A stretch of DNA of 64,000 nucleotides from DASQBT01 sp963746955 (GTDB lineage Bacteria; Pseudomonadota; Gammaproteobacteria; Burkholderiales; Thiobacillaceae): positions 310,001 through 374,000 of the forward strand of contig CAVVDR010000004.1 in assembly GCA_963746955.1 (NCBI GenBank). Reading direction: 5' to 3'. The stretch's first letter is position 1; each line of letters opens with the position of its first letter. Made by a program: the position numbers and the translations under genes. Below, piece after piece: positions 42,762 to 52,100 of the stretch. The notes under the pieces are model-generated. The model saw only the letters and a program-made list of their open reading frames with translations. It was not told the DNA's origin and did not search any database.

Positions 42762-42975
42762 GGCGAGGCTCTTCGATACGATCACCCGAAGGAGCTTTTC
42801 CCTCAATGACTCCTGCGTGGCATGGCGATAGGAAGTTGTGCCCACACACGCGGACTCCGGCGAAGGGGTGACGCCAGAAACGCGAAAAGGCCACCCCGAA
42901 GAGTGGCCCATTGCGCGGTGTAGGTGGTGGCCAGGGGCAGAATCGAACTGCCGACACGCGGATTCCCCCTTGCCC
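42762..42975 (-). repeat. tRNA-Phe 3'-end/terminator module, copy 3 (att remnant)
   Basis: Minus strand: GCGTGTCGGCAGTTCGATTC, TGCCCCTGGCCACCA (the standard betaproteobacterial tRNA-Phe 3' end), then the terminator at 42885-42908 and about 120 bp more shared with copy 2. The sequence stops matching tRNA-Phe at the anticodon stem, so it too is a remnant. Confidence 0.7.
42885..42908 (-). terminator. Rho-independent terminator of the tRNA-Phe module, copy 3
   Basis: Minus strand: GGCCACTCTTCGGGGTGGCC followed by TTTT. A perfect 6-bp stem, extendable to 7, with an 8-nt loop. Confidence 0.7.
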
Positions 42976-43191
42976 CAAGTGCAAGAGTGCGCACTTTCAT
43001 TGGCAGCAGATCAGAACTACCCACTCCGATTTTCAACAAGGCGATCATCTTCACCAAGAAACTCGCTTCGTGAACTATGCTTAGCTAAGCCGGTCCCAAA
43101 TAATTGATAGAGCATTGAACCGCTGCACTTCCAGGTGCAGCAGTTGGTGAGGGAGCTATCGACGCTTTACGCCATCAGCAAAGGAAGTGCC

Positions 43192-44151
43192 ATGAACAGA
43201 GTAAAAACCATATCTGCCTTCATCCCATTGATCCTTGCGTCAGCCGCATTAAGCGGAGGTGTTTTGGCCGCAGGCTCTGACGGTAGGGGTTCCCGCAGCG
43301 GTGGAGGTGTCCACAGCGGTGGGGGCTTCCGTGGTGGCGGCGGCTTCCAGGGAGGGGGCTTCCGTGGTGGCGGCGACTTGCACAGTGGTGGAGGCTTCCG
43401 TGGTGGTGGAGGCTTCCAGGGTGGTGGCTACCGCGGTGGGAGCGGCTACCGCGGTGACGGCGGCTACCACGGTGGCGGTGGAGGTCACGGACGCGTTGGC
43501 GTGTTCATCGGCGCCCCCCTATTTTGGGGGCTTGACTATTCTTATCCCTACTTTCCGTATTCGTATCCCTATCCCTATCCCTACCCGTCCTATCCACCTT
43601 ACGGCGCCTCGGCGACTTTACCTCCCGTGTACGTGGAACAAGGAAATGAAGAGGCTGCTCCTCCTCCGCAGTCCGGTTATTGGTATTACTGCGCGAATCC
43701 GCCAGGTTACTATCCTTACGTACAAGAATGCCCCGGTGGTTGGCAGCGGGTGGCACCGCAGCCTCCGCCAGCTCCAGTAGCGGAGCATCAGCCCGCTCCG
43801 GTAGTGGTGCCGAAGACGCTGGTTCTGGAAGGCGTGAACTTCGACAACGACAGCGCCCAGTTGCATTCCGATGCGGATGAGATCTTGGACAAAGCCGTTG
43901 CCACCCTACGGGAGTGGGGGGATGTGAAAGTGGAAGTGGCCGGTTACACCGACTCAGCCAGCACCGACGCCCACAACCAGGAACTATCGACCAGCCGCGC
44001 CAGTGCGGTGCGCGACTACCTGATCTCCAAGGGTATCGATGCCAGCCGCCTGACTGTAAAAGGCTACGGCGAGTCCAACCCGATTGCTGACAACGGAACA
44101 GCCGAAGGCCGCCTCAAAAACCGCCGCGTCGAATTGATACCTCAGCCATAA
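43192..44151 (+). CDS. OmpA-like protein with Gly-rich repeats
   Basis: A 319-residue exported protein. Signal peptide (MNRVKTISAFIPLILASAAL, cleavage near LAA); about 70 residues of GGGFRGGGGFQGGG-type repeats; a Tyr/Pro stretch (YPYPYPYPSYPPYG); a GYWYYCANPPGYYPY block with ECPGGWQ; and a C-terminal OmpA domain (FDNDSAQLHSDADEILDKAV, TDAHNQELSTSRASAVRDYL, NRRVELIP) that binds peptidoglycan. ATG 43192 follows AAAGGAAGTGCC. The C-terminus should tether it to the wall; the Gly-rich part may be a flexible spacer. Confidence 0.88.
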   Translation: MNRVKTISAFIPLILASAALSGGVLAAGSDGRGSRSGGGVHSGGGFRGGGGFQGGGFRGGGDLHSGGGFRGGGGFQGGGYRGGSGYRGDGGYHGGGGGHGRVGVFIGAPLFWGLDYSYPYFPYSYPYPYPYPSYPPYGASATLPPVYVEQGNEEAAPPPQSGYWYYCANPPGYYPYVQECPGGWQRVAPQPPPAPVAEHQPAPVVVPKTLVLEGVNFDNDSAQLHSDADEILDKAVATLREWGDVKVEVAGYTDSASTDAHNQELSTSRASAVRDYLISKGIDASRLTVKGYGESNPIADNGTAEGRLKNRRVELIPQP

Positions 44152-44435
44152 AAGAGCGTTTGCACTGATTGCACTACTGGGACTTCGACATCCAAGAACA
44201 AGCCGTGGAGCCCTTTTTCACGGCATCGTGGCCATGCCCTGCGGCCTGCGGTTGAGTGTGTTTGGGTTGATCTCACCAGATGCATTTTCGCCACTGTAGC
44301 CGCTGCGTCTAGAAGGGTCACAAGCCTCACATCGGAGTCACCCCAGGATCTCGCCAAGCCCGCGAATGGTGTAGATTGAAAGTAACCAGTCAATCTGACA
44401 ACATGAACAAGAGTGCAAGTTCCGGGGGAGCGGAC
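44152..44435. other. Intergenic region
   Basis: No gene is seen; it holds a strong ribosome-binding site (GGGGGAGCGGAC) for the next small gene. Confidence 0.4.
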
Positions 44436-44663
44436 ATGTATAACAATTCAATTAGCGGCTATGAGGTCCAGTTCATTCCGCTGGAGCGGCGCATGGTTGA
44501 CCGCCGTGGCCCCGCACGCAAGGCAGCCCTCCTTACCGGGCTGGTAAAGGAAAGGCGCCGTTTCGGGGGCAGGCGGAAAAAGGGCACGATCTACTCACCG
44601 AATTTCATGGCGCATGTTGCAGTGGCCGCGCTAAGCCGAACTTTGGGTCTTAGTGCGAAGTAA
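44436..44663 (+). CDS. Small basic hypothetical protein, 75 aa
   Basis: MYNNSISGYEVQFIPLERRM... with Arg/Lys-rich VKERRRFGGRRKKG and a hydrophobic tail (HVAVAALSRTLGL). ATG 44436 is chosen for GGGGGAG six bases upstream. The frame is open upstream to 44376. No family is recognised. Confidence 0.45.
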   Translation: MYNNSISGYEVQFIPLERRMVDRRGPARKAALLTGLVKERRRFGGRRKKGTIYSPNFMAHVAVAALSRTLGLSAK

Positions 44664-44704
44664 TAGCTTGTTTGCTATGCGATTTGTGGTGGCGAGCCGA
44701 TGGT

Positions 44705-46444
44705 TTACTGGGTACGCGCGGGGTTCACTCCGAGGAGCTTGAAGGCCTTGTCCTGCAAGGGCGTGGGGCGAGTCGTGAGGATGATCTTGGCCTTGGGATT
44801 GAGCGCCGTGTAGGTGATGTTGTAGGCCAGCGTGCCGAGATCCTGCATCAGGGTGCGGAAGCTGTGCAAGGGCGTGCCGTCGTCGGCGTGCTTGCTTGCG
44901 TCTTTATCCTTCGCATGATCCGAGCGCCGCGCCTTGGCGACGGCGGAGACCTTGATGGCCTGCGCTTCTTCGATGAACTCGTCGTCGAACAGCATGGGCT
45001 TCAGGCGCTCACGCATGTGCCATTCCACGTAGTAGGCAAGCATGCACAGGAAGACGTGGGCGCGAACCCGCTCGGTGCTGTAGTGGAACACCGGTCTGAC
45101 TTTAAGGTCGACGGTCTTGATCGAGCGGAACGCCCGCTCCACACGAGACAGGCTCTTGTAAGCGGCGACCGCCGCATTGGGGTCGAGCTGGTCCGGGGGC
45201 AGACTTGTGCGGATGACGTACAGACCGTCCAGGGCGGCTTCGGCATCGATCTGCGCGTGCTTGCGCTTCCAGGTAAAGCGCGCCTGCGCAATCGTCAACT
45301 CAAAGTGCTTGGCCATGCGGTAGCGGTCGATCACGCGGCCGACGCGCAGAGCGATCTCTGGCTCGCCACGCAGCGGGTTGCGCGGGCGCAGCACGGCGGT
45401 GGCAATGGCCGCAAGCTCGGTTTCGGTGGCTGCCAATAACTCAGCGCGCTTGCGGGCTCGCTCTTCGGCGAGCAAAGGATTGCGACAAACGATCAGCCGC
45501 TCGCCCGGGAAGTGCTCACTGTCCACTTCGAGCAGGTTGCGCTCATCGAACAATGAAGGCTGGAAAGGCCCTCGTTCCTGAGCCAGCAAAGCGATCTGCG
45601 GCGAGCGCAGACTGCTGATCCAGTCCATGCCGTTGGGCTTCAGGTCCTGCTCAATGCGCGCCGAGGTGATCATGCCGCGGTCGCCCACCCAGGCGATCCG
45701 GGCAATTGCGAAGCGGTCCTTCAGCTTGGCGACCTGAGCCGATACCGTCGCCGGATCCGCGCGGTTGCCCTCGAACACCTCCACCGCAATCGGGCATCCA
45801 TCGGCATTGCAGATCAAGCCGAAGACGATTTGCGGATCGTCCCGCTTGCCATCGCGCGAATGACCCCGCGCTGCCAGGGGGCAGCACCTTCCGGTCAGCC
45901 AGGTGGAGGTCAGATCGTAGAGCACCAAGGTGCTGCCTGCCAGGTGCTGCCGCGCCAGACGCTTCTCGATCGCGGGCTGCGCCTCGTGCAGCCAATCCAA
46001 GGCACGGTAAAGCTCATCGGCTTCAATGTTACCCACACCCAGAACCCGTCCAAGAGAGTGCGCCGCGGTCTCGTCACGCAGCATGCGGTGGGTCGCGAGC
46101 TTAGAGCCAGGCGACACCACACGGGCCACGAGCATCGCCAACAAGACCCGTCGCAGCGATGCCGGCGCGGCGCCGAACCAGTCTTGTGCTCCACACGTTA
46201 TCGCACTGCTAAGCGCAGCGGCGACGTGACCGTGCGGAAGACTGCGTTCGACGGTGAAGACGTCATCCGCACTGGGTACGGCGACGCCGCCCTTGAGGAG
46301 AACCTTGAGACCTTCGATGACCTCGGTGGGAAGGCACGAGAGGTTGGCGAGGGTGCGTTTCTTGATCTTGCCCTCTTCGCGATAGGACTCGCGCAGCAAG
46401 ACGGCTGGGGGTGAATTGCGATTGGGGACGGCTTCGACATACAT
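44705..46444 (-). CDS. IS1634-family transposase (second element)
   Basis: DDE transposase of 579 residues from the ATG at 46444 (MYVEAVPNRNSPPAVLLRES). First Asp in LVLYDLTSTWLTG, second in IAWVGDRGMITSARIEQDL, Glu in SLSRVERAFRSIKTVDLKVR, then VFHYSTERVRAHVFLCMLAY. No frameshift. The element's ends could not be resolved with confidence; it probably spans about 44660-46560, because a truncated helicase frame begins at 46561. Confidence 0.88.
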   Translation of the reverse strand: MYVEAVPNRNSPPAVLLRESYREEGKIKKRTLANLSCLPTEVIEGLKVLLKGGVAVPSADDVFTVERSLPHGHVAAALSSAITCGAQDWFGAAPASLRRVLLAMLVARVVSPGSKLATHRMLRDETAAHSLGRVLGVGNIEADELYRALDWLHEAQPAIEKRLARQHLAGSTLVLYDLTSTWLTGRCCPLAARGHSRDGKRDDPQIVFGLICNADGCPIAVEVFEGNRADPATVSAQVAKLKDRFAIARIAWVGDRGMITSARIEQDLKPNGMDWISSLRSPQIALLAQERGPFQPSLFDERNLLEVDSEHFPGERLIVCRNPLLAEERARKRAELLAATETELAAIATAVLRPRNPLRGEPEIALRVGRVIDRYRMAKHFELTIAQARFTWKRKHAQIDAEAALDGLYVIRTSLPPDQLDPNAAVAAYKSLSRVERAFRSIKTVDLKVRPVFHYSTERVRAHVFLCMLAYYVEWHMRERLKPMLFDDEFIEEAQAIKVSAVAKARRSDHAKDKDASKHADDGTPLHSFRTLMQDLGTLAYNITYTALNPKAKIILTTRPTPLQDKAFKLLGVNPARTQ

Positions 46445-46560
46445 GGCGCGTAGAGTGCCATATCTGTTTGGAACAGTCAAGAGACTATTAACATATTACA
46501 TGGCTACATCAATGCTTGAAAAAATAGCTGAAATCCGCACCACGCAAAGATCTCAGCTAT

Positions 46561-46779
46561 TTCACACGCCCAAAGTTCGGGCTAAATAGGCGCGAGGGCA
46601 AAGAAACGGCTGTTGAGAGGACTCGGCGTCTCTTTTATGTATGCTGTACGCGTGCTTTGAAAGATCTGATCGTCGTGCTCTTTTCGGCCGATGTTGCTGC
46701 GGCCCAACGCCAGGTCAGATCGCTCGGTCTTTTTCCGGCGGATGCGGCCCATCTGGAAGACGAGCTCGATGCAAACTGA
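46561..46779 (+). pseudogene. C-terminal fragment of a UvrD-type helicase
   Basis: A frame with no start codon of its own reads EGKETAVERTRRLFYVCCTR, ALKDLIVVLFSADVAAAQRQ and ends VRSLGLFPADAAHLEDELDA. The (R)RLFYVxCTRA block is helicase motif VI of UvrD/Rep proteins. All upstream motifs are absent, replaced by the IS1634-type element. ETAVxRTRRLFYV is, as I recall, typical of UvrD helicases encoded next to OLD-type nucleases, but no nuclease gene remains. Confidence 0.7.
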
Positions 46780-47346
46780 CTTTCGCCAACCCACGAAAAT
46801 TATGGCGCTGGCGGAGCTATTCGAATTCCCTTGCCAAGGTAAGGTTCACATGCACCAATGATCGGCAGCGCTCTCTTTACTGCTGTGAGTGCTATTGACC
46901 GCATAGGGGTCGAAGTACCCGTTCGCGATACACGGAAGCGGCCATTGCCAATCGGTCGCAACTGGAAAGGGGTGACCGTCCGCAACGACCGATCTAGGGT
47001 CATTGCTCATTCGCACATGAACGTCGGCTGTTGAGTGCGGACCGGAGTCCCCCTGCGGCAACTTCCTTGCCTTGTGAGCGTCTCCGGCCTGTGCCAATCA
47101 GTCGAGGGGCGGTCCACGGGCTAGGGCGTGCGATTGACCGACGCGGCGCGACTGAGCCACGAACTAACTTGCTTTTTCTTTCGGTAATACCCAACCAATT
47201 CGCACTGAGCCAGGATATGCCCCTGCATCGCCTTCTCCATGGTTGCTTTGGTCGCCGGGTTCAAAACCGGCAGGACGGTGTCGAGCGCATAAAGCTTGTG
47301 AAGTATCGATGGCGGCCGATAGGGGGCAGGGGCCGCCATAGGGGTA
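46780..47346. other. Intergenic region after the helicase fragment
   Basis: Several short frames are open on both strands, none convincing. No RNA gene or element end was recognised. Confidence 0.4.
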
Positions 47347-49182
47347 TCAGCCGCGCGCGTCCCGCAACCTCGCAGTCAACCCCGAATACCTTCGCGTGGG
47401 CGAAGCGATCGCCTTTTCCAGCACTTCGACCCCGCCGACAATCGTCACGCGGGAGCGTGAACGCGTGACCGCCGTGTAGAGCAACTCCCTGGTGACCACG
47501 CGATTCGGCTTTGCCGGCAGTATCAGCAGCACCTTGTCGAACTCCGAGCCCTGCGCCTTGTGCACCGTTGTGGCGAACGCCGTTTCGTGCTCCGGCAAGC
47601 GCAGAGGCGCAACGGGCCTCAAGCCGCCATCGCCGTCCGGGAAGAACACCATGAGCGTGTCCGATGCGTCGGGAAGGACGATTCCCACGTCCCCATTGAA
47701 TAGCTTCAGCACGTAGTCGTTTCGCAGCACCATCACAGGGCGGCCCGGATACCACTCGGAGCGGCTGCCAGAATCGAGCGGGTGCTCGAGCGCTCCGCGA
47801 AAGTGCTGGCTGACGAACCTGTTGATCTCGACCACTCCGCGTGGACCCTCGCGCTCGGCGCATAGCACGCGGAATCCTGCTAGCGCCTCGAACAGTGCCG
47901 GCTTGTTGCCGAGGTCGACGTGGGCGAGGTCCAGGTAGTTCCTCATACCGTCGACGATGCGCTCGCGCGATGCGGTCGACGGTGCCGGATTCGCGTCGTC
48001 CACCCACTCCAGCGCCAGATCCGCGCCCGAGCGCAGGAATTCGATCGCGGCCTCGGCCTCGCCGGCATTGACGTGCGCGGCGAAGCGCCCGATGCCGGAA
48101 TCCTTCGCGAAGCGGAAGTTTTCGGTCAGCCAGACTACGCTGTCAGGCAGGTAAGTCGCCTTGATCGGCGCCGCGCATTGGATGCGTGCCGCGGGGATGC
48201 CGGTGATGCCGGATAGCCGCTTGACGCACGCCTTGCTTAAGGTCGGATCGGCGCTCAGTTCCGAGAACACGGCGCCGGATTCGACTGCCGCGAGCTGGTC
48301 CTTGTCGCCCAGAAGGATGAGGTGCGCGGACGGCGGCACAGCCTCGACCAGTTTGGTCGCGAGGGCTAGGTCGAGCATCGACGCCTCGTCGACGACCAGG
48401 AGGTCGATCGGCAGCGGATTGCTCGCGTGATGGCGGAAGTCGCCCGAGTCGGGCAACAAGCCCAGGAGGCGGTGGACCGTGAACGACTCGGCGGGCAGAA
48501 GGTCGCGGAGGTCTTCGGGCAAGTGGGCGGCGGCCTTGCGTATGGCCTCCAGCATTCGGGCAGCGGCCTTGCCGGTTGGGGCCGCCAAGCGGATCCGGCA
48601 GTCCGGGTTCCCAGCGAGGATGCAGGCGAGCATGTTGACGACGGTGGTCGTCTTACCGGTGCCGGGACCGCCGCTGATGATCGTGAGCTGGCGCTCCAGC
48701 GCCAGGGCGGTGGCAATCTTCTGCCAGTCGAGCCGATCACAGAGGCGTTTTACGTTCGCGGCGAACAAGTCGCCGAGCAGGGTTTGGACGCTCTTGCCGA
48801 TAGGACTTGCCGGGCTGGGTGAAGGCTCCATCAGTCGTCGTGCCAACCGGCACTCGTAATCGAAATAGCGGCGCAGGTAGATTCGGCTATCGTCGTCGAG
48901 GATCAGCGGACAGGTACCGAGCGCCCCTGGCGTGCCGACCATTCCCGACTCGAGAAGCGCCTGGCGCAGTGCGTCTTCGTCCAGCTTCTCCGCCGCAGCG
49001 ATGTCCGCGAGATAGGTGCAGACGTGACCCGAGGCAGTAGCGAGGCTCGTCGCGCGCGACGCCGCTTCCAGCGCGGCGAGCGTGTGGTTTGGGGCTTTGC
49101 TCTCCCGTGCCCAGTGCACCAGGTACTGGGCGAATCCCCTGGCGAGCGCTTGGTCCGGCATTTGCACGAACGGTGCGCTCAT
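47347..49182 (-). CDS. recD: Exonuclease V alpha subunit RecD
   Basis: The 5'-3' helicase of RecBCD, 611 residues (E. coli RecD 608). Walker A is ISGGPGTGKTTTVVNML, Walker B VVDEASMLDLALATKL; later helicase motifs include WLTENFRF, ATTVHKAQGSEFDKVLLILP and RELLYTAVTRSRSRV. The start ATG 49182 overlaps the recB stop (ATGA). A longer open frame continues upstream to 50457, but that part is only antisense-like shadow of recB. Last gene of recC-recB-recD. Confidence 0.95.
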   Translation of the reverse strand: MSAPFVQMPDQALARGFAQYLVHWARESKAPNHTLAALEAASRATSLATASGHVCTYLADIAAAEKLDEDALRQALLESGMVGTPGALGTCPLILDDDSRIYLRRYFDYECRLARRLMEPSPSPASPIGKSVQTLLGDLFAANVKRLCDRLDWQKIATALALERQLTIISGGPGTGKTTTVVNMLACILAGNPDCRIRLAAPTGKAAARMLEAIRKAAAHLPEDLRDLLPAESFTVHRLLGLLPDSGDFRHHASNPLPIDLLVVDEASMLDLALATKLVEAVPPSAHLILLGDKDQLAAVESGAVFSELSADPTLSKACVKRLSGITGIPAARIQCAAPIKATYLPDSVVWLTENFRFAKDSGIGRFAAHVNAGEAEAAIEFLRSGADLALEWVDDANPAPSTASRERIVDGMRNYLDLAHVDLGNKPALFEALAGFRVLCAEREGPRGVVEINRFVSQHFRGALEHPLDSGSRSEWYPGRPVMVLRNDYVLKLFNGDVGIVLPDASDTLMVFFPDGDGGLRPVAPLRLPEHETAFATTVHKAQGSEFDKVLLILPAKPNRVVTRELLYTAVTRSRSRVTIVGGVEVLEKAIASPTRRYSGLTARLRDARG

Positions 49183-52100
49183 GGCGCCACTTTCAAGGGC
49201 TCTTTGGCGAACATGGCATCCAGGCGCGCCAGCGTGGCCGCCGATGGCCGATCGTGGAACACCCCCGCCGGGGTGCCGTCGACATTGACCCAATCCGGCC
49301 GCACGCCGCGAACGAAAAGGTAGAAGACGCCGCCGAAATGCGTATCGTGGCGGTAGTCGGGCACGCGGTGCCTGAGATAGCGGTCGACGGCCAGCGAGTA
49401 GAGCAGGTATTGCAGGTGGTAGCTGTGCTCGGCCATCGCCGTCTGCAGTTCGGCGGGACCGTAGTCGGACCGGGCGTAGCCCAGGTGGTTCGATTTCCAG
49501 TCGATCACGTAATATCGGCCACGGTGCTCGAAGACGAGGTCGATGAAGCCCTTCAGGTAGCCCTCGATGTCGCGGAACGTGAGCCGTGGCACTTCGTAGC
49601 CCAGGCTCTTGAGCGCACCGTTGAGCGCGCTGGCGGACACGCGCGGCGAAGGCAGGCTGAATTCGAGTTCGTTCAGGCGCCGGGTGGCGGGGATGGACCC
49701 GAGCACGATGTCCTCCGGCAGCTTCGTGTTCATCACGTCCGTCAGCATCCGCGACGCCATGCCGGTGAGCAGCGCCGTTAGCCCGGTCGTGCTCACGCCG
49801 GGAAGGAATTGCGGATGTGCGAACAAGCTGCGTGCGATAGCTTCGTCCCAGCCTGCCGGGCTGGTGAAGTCGATGCGATCGAACATGGCGTGCAGGCAGG
49901 TGCCGGCGCTCGGGCCGCGTGGAAAGCGCAGGATATCCTCCGGAGCGAGGTCCGGCGGCGGCGGACCGATTCTTTTCGCGCCCTCCGCGACGCGCGCGTC
50001 GTGATCGTTCGCCGCGCTCTCGCTCTTTGCGTCGCTGGTCATTCCGCTGAAGCTGCTGAACCGCCACGCCGGCGCGATTGTCTTCGGCGCGGGGAGCGCC
50101 GCGAGCGTCTCCGGTGCGGGTCCGGGCAGCGCGACCGGCGTGCCCGGGTTGGCGGGTAGCGGCTCGAGGCCGAGGTGGGGCGTCAGCCGCTTGGCCAGGG
50201 ATTCCCATGCGGCGGCGATGTCGGCAGGCGAGCGCTTTCCGTCGAACCAGTTCTCCGGCGATTCCTTGCCTCCGGTGACGAGCCAGTTGAGCAGGCTCCT
50301 CGTGCTCTGGGAGGTGCTGGGTCTGCCGAAACTGTTCGTCGTGTAGGTACCGGCAACGAGGTAACACCGGTAGACCGCGCGCGTGAGCGCTACGTAGATG
50401 AGCCGCAGCCACTCCGCCGATTCCTCGAGCTTGATCTGCGCCTTGATGGCGTCCCAATCCCTGTCAGTCTCGTCATCAAGGTGAAAGTCGATGACCGCGT
50501 CGCTGTTGGTGTCGTGGTATTCGCGTCCTTCGGGTTTCGGTCCGCCGAACCTGGTGTTCCCGTCCCAGAGGAAGGGGCAGAATACGATCGGGAATTCCAG
50601 CCCCTTTGCCTTGTGAATGGTGATGATCTGGACGAGATTGCGGTCGGACTCGAGGCGCAATTGCGCGACTTCGTCGGCCGAACCCTCGCGCCGCTGCGTG
50701 GCCAGCCAGCGCAGCAGCGCGTCGGGCGACTGGTGCGTTGCGGCCGCTTGGTGGATTTGCTCTCCCAAGTGCAGCAGGTTGGTGAAGCGCCGCTCGCCGT
50801 CGGTGCGGCGGAGCATGCGCGCGCTGACTCCCTGGTCGGTCAGCAACCGGCGGTACATGACCCCCACACCCTGGCGCAGCCAGATCTCCCGGTACTCGGC
50901 GAACCGCTCGAGGTAGCCCATCAGATCGGTTTCGTTGGCCGAGATCTCCGCGATCCTGGCCGCGTCGGCGCCCATCATCTCGGTGGCCAGCGCTGCGCGC
51001 AGCAGGGCGTCCCGCGATGGCTGACTGATGGCGATCAGCACGCGCTCGACCTCTTCGGCGTCGGAGGACTGAAAGACGCTCGCCTGAGACAGCTCGACGC
51101 TGCCGATGTTGAGCGTGGCGAGCTCGCGCTTCATTTCGCTGCCTTGCGCGTGCGTGCGGACCAGCACCGCGATGTCGCCGGGCAGCAACGGGCGCGCGCC
51201 TATGGTGATGCCGCCTTTATCCGCTTCCGTGATCAGGCGCGCAATTTCCGCGGCCGACGCCCGCGCGCAAAGCGCCTTGGCAATTGCTTTGGGGAGGGGG
51301 TCGCCCTGGGGCGTTTGCGGGAGGGCCCACACCTGCAGGTCGGCGCGCTGCAGCGATTTGGCCGAGAACGGCTTCCGCTGCTTGTTGCCCATGTGGACCG
51401 GGTAGTAGTCCAGGCCCGGCAGCATGAAGGCGTTGGACGTCGCCAAGAACAGTCCGTTTAGAGCCTCGATCAATCCCTTCGTCGATCGCTGGTTGTCGGC
51501 GAGCGTGTAGTCCGCCGAAGCGCTTTGGCGCGCCCGCAGGTAGGCATGCAGGTCGGCGTTGCGAAAACTGTAGATTGCCTGTTTGGGATCGCCGACCAGG
51601 AAGGCTGGTGCGTCGCCCTTGCCGTAGATCTTGTCGAAAATCGAAAACTGCAGCGGGTCGGTATCCTGGAACTCGTCGATCAGCGCAACCGGGAACTTCT
51701 CGCGCAGTGACGCAGCCAGCCCCGGATGATCGTCGCCCTCCAGCGCAGCGTAAAGGTTGTAGAGCATGTCGTTGAAGGAGATCACGCGCCGCTCGCGTTT
51801 GCGCTGGCGAAGGTTGGCACCCGCCGTGTCAATCAGTTCGCGGATCAGGTGCATCCGTGCAAGATCCAGTTCTTGCGTGATGGTTTGGCGGGCGCTGAGG
51901 AGCGCGCCGGCGGCATCGAAGAACGCGTGCTTTGGCGTGGTCTGGCCCTTCTTCGTGCGCTCTTGCAGCATTTCACTCGACAACAGGTCGAGCTTGTTCT
52001 TCTTGGGAACGGGGGCGAGCGGCACTTCCTCCTTGAACCAGTCGTCCCATTCGCCCGTCGCCTGCTCGACGCCCTGCGGCTTGTAGGAGTTGGCGTTGAG

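Noticed and set aside
49183..50457. In-frame N-terminal extension of recD giving a 1036-residue protein
   Set aside because: The extension overlaps recB coding in another frame and has no domain; ATG 49182 gives the normal RecD length and an ATGA overlap.
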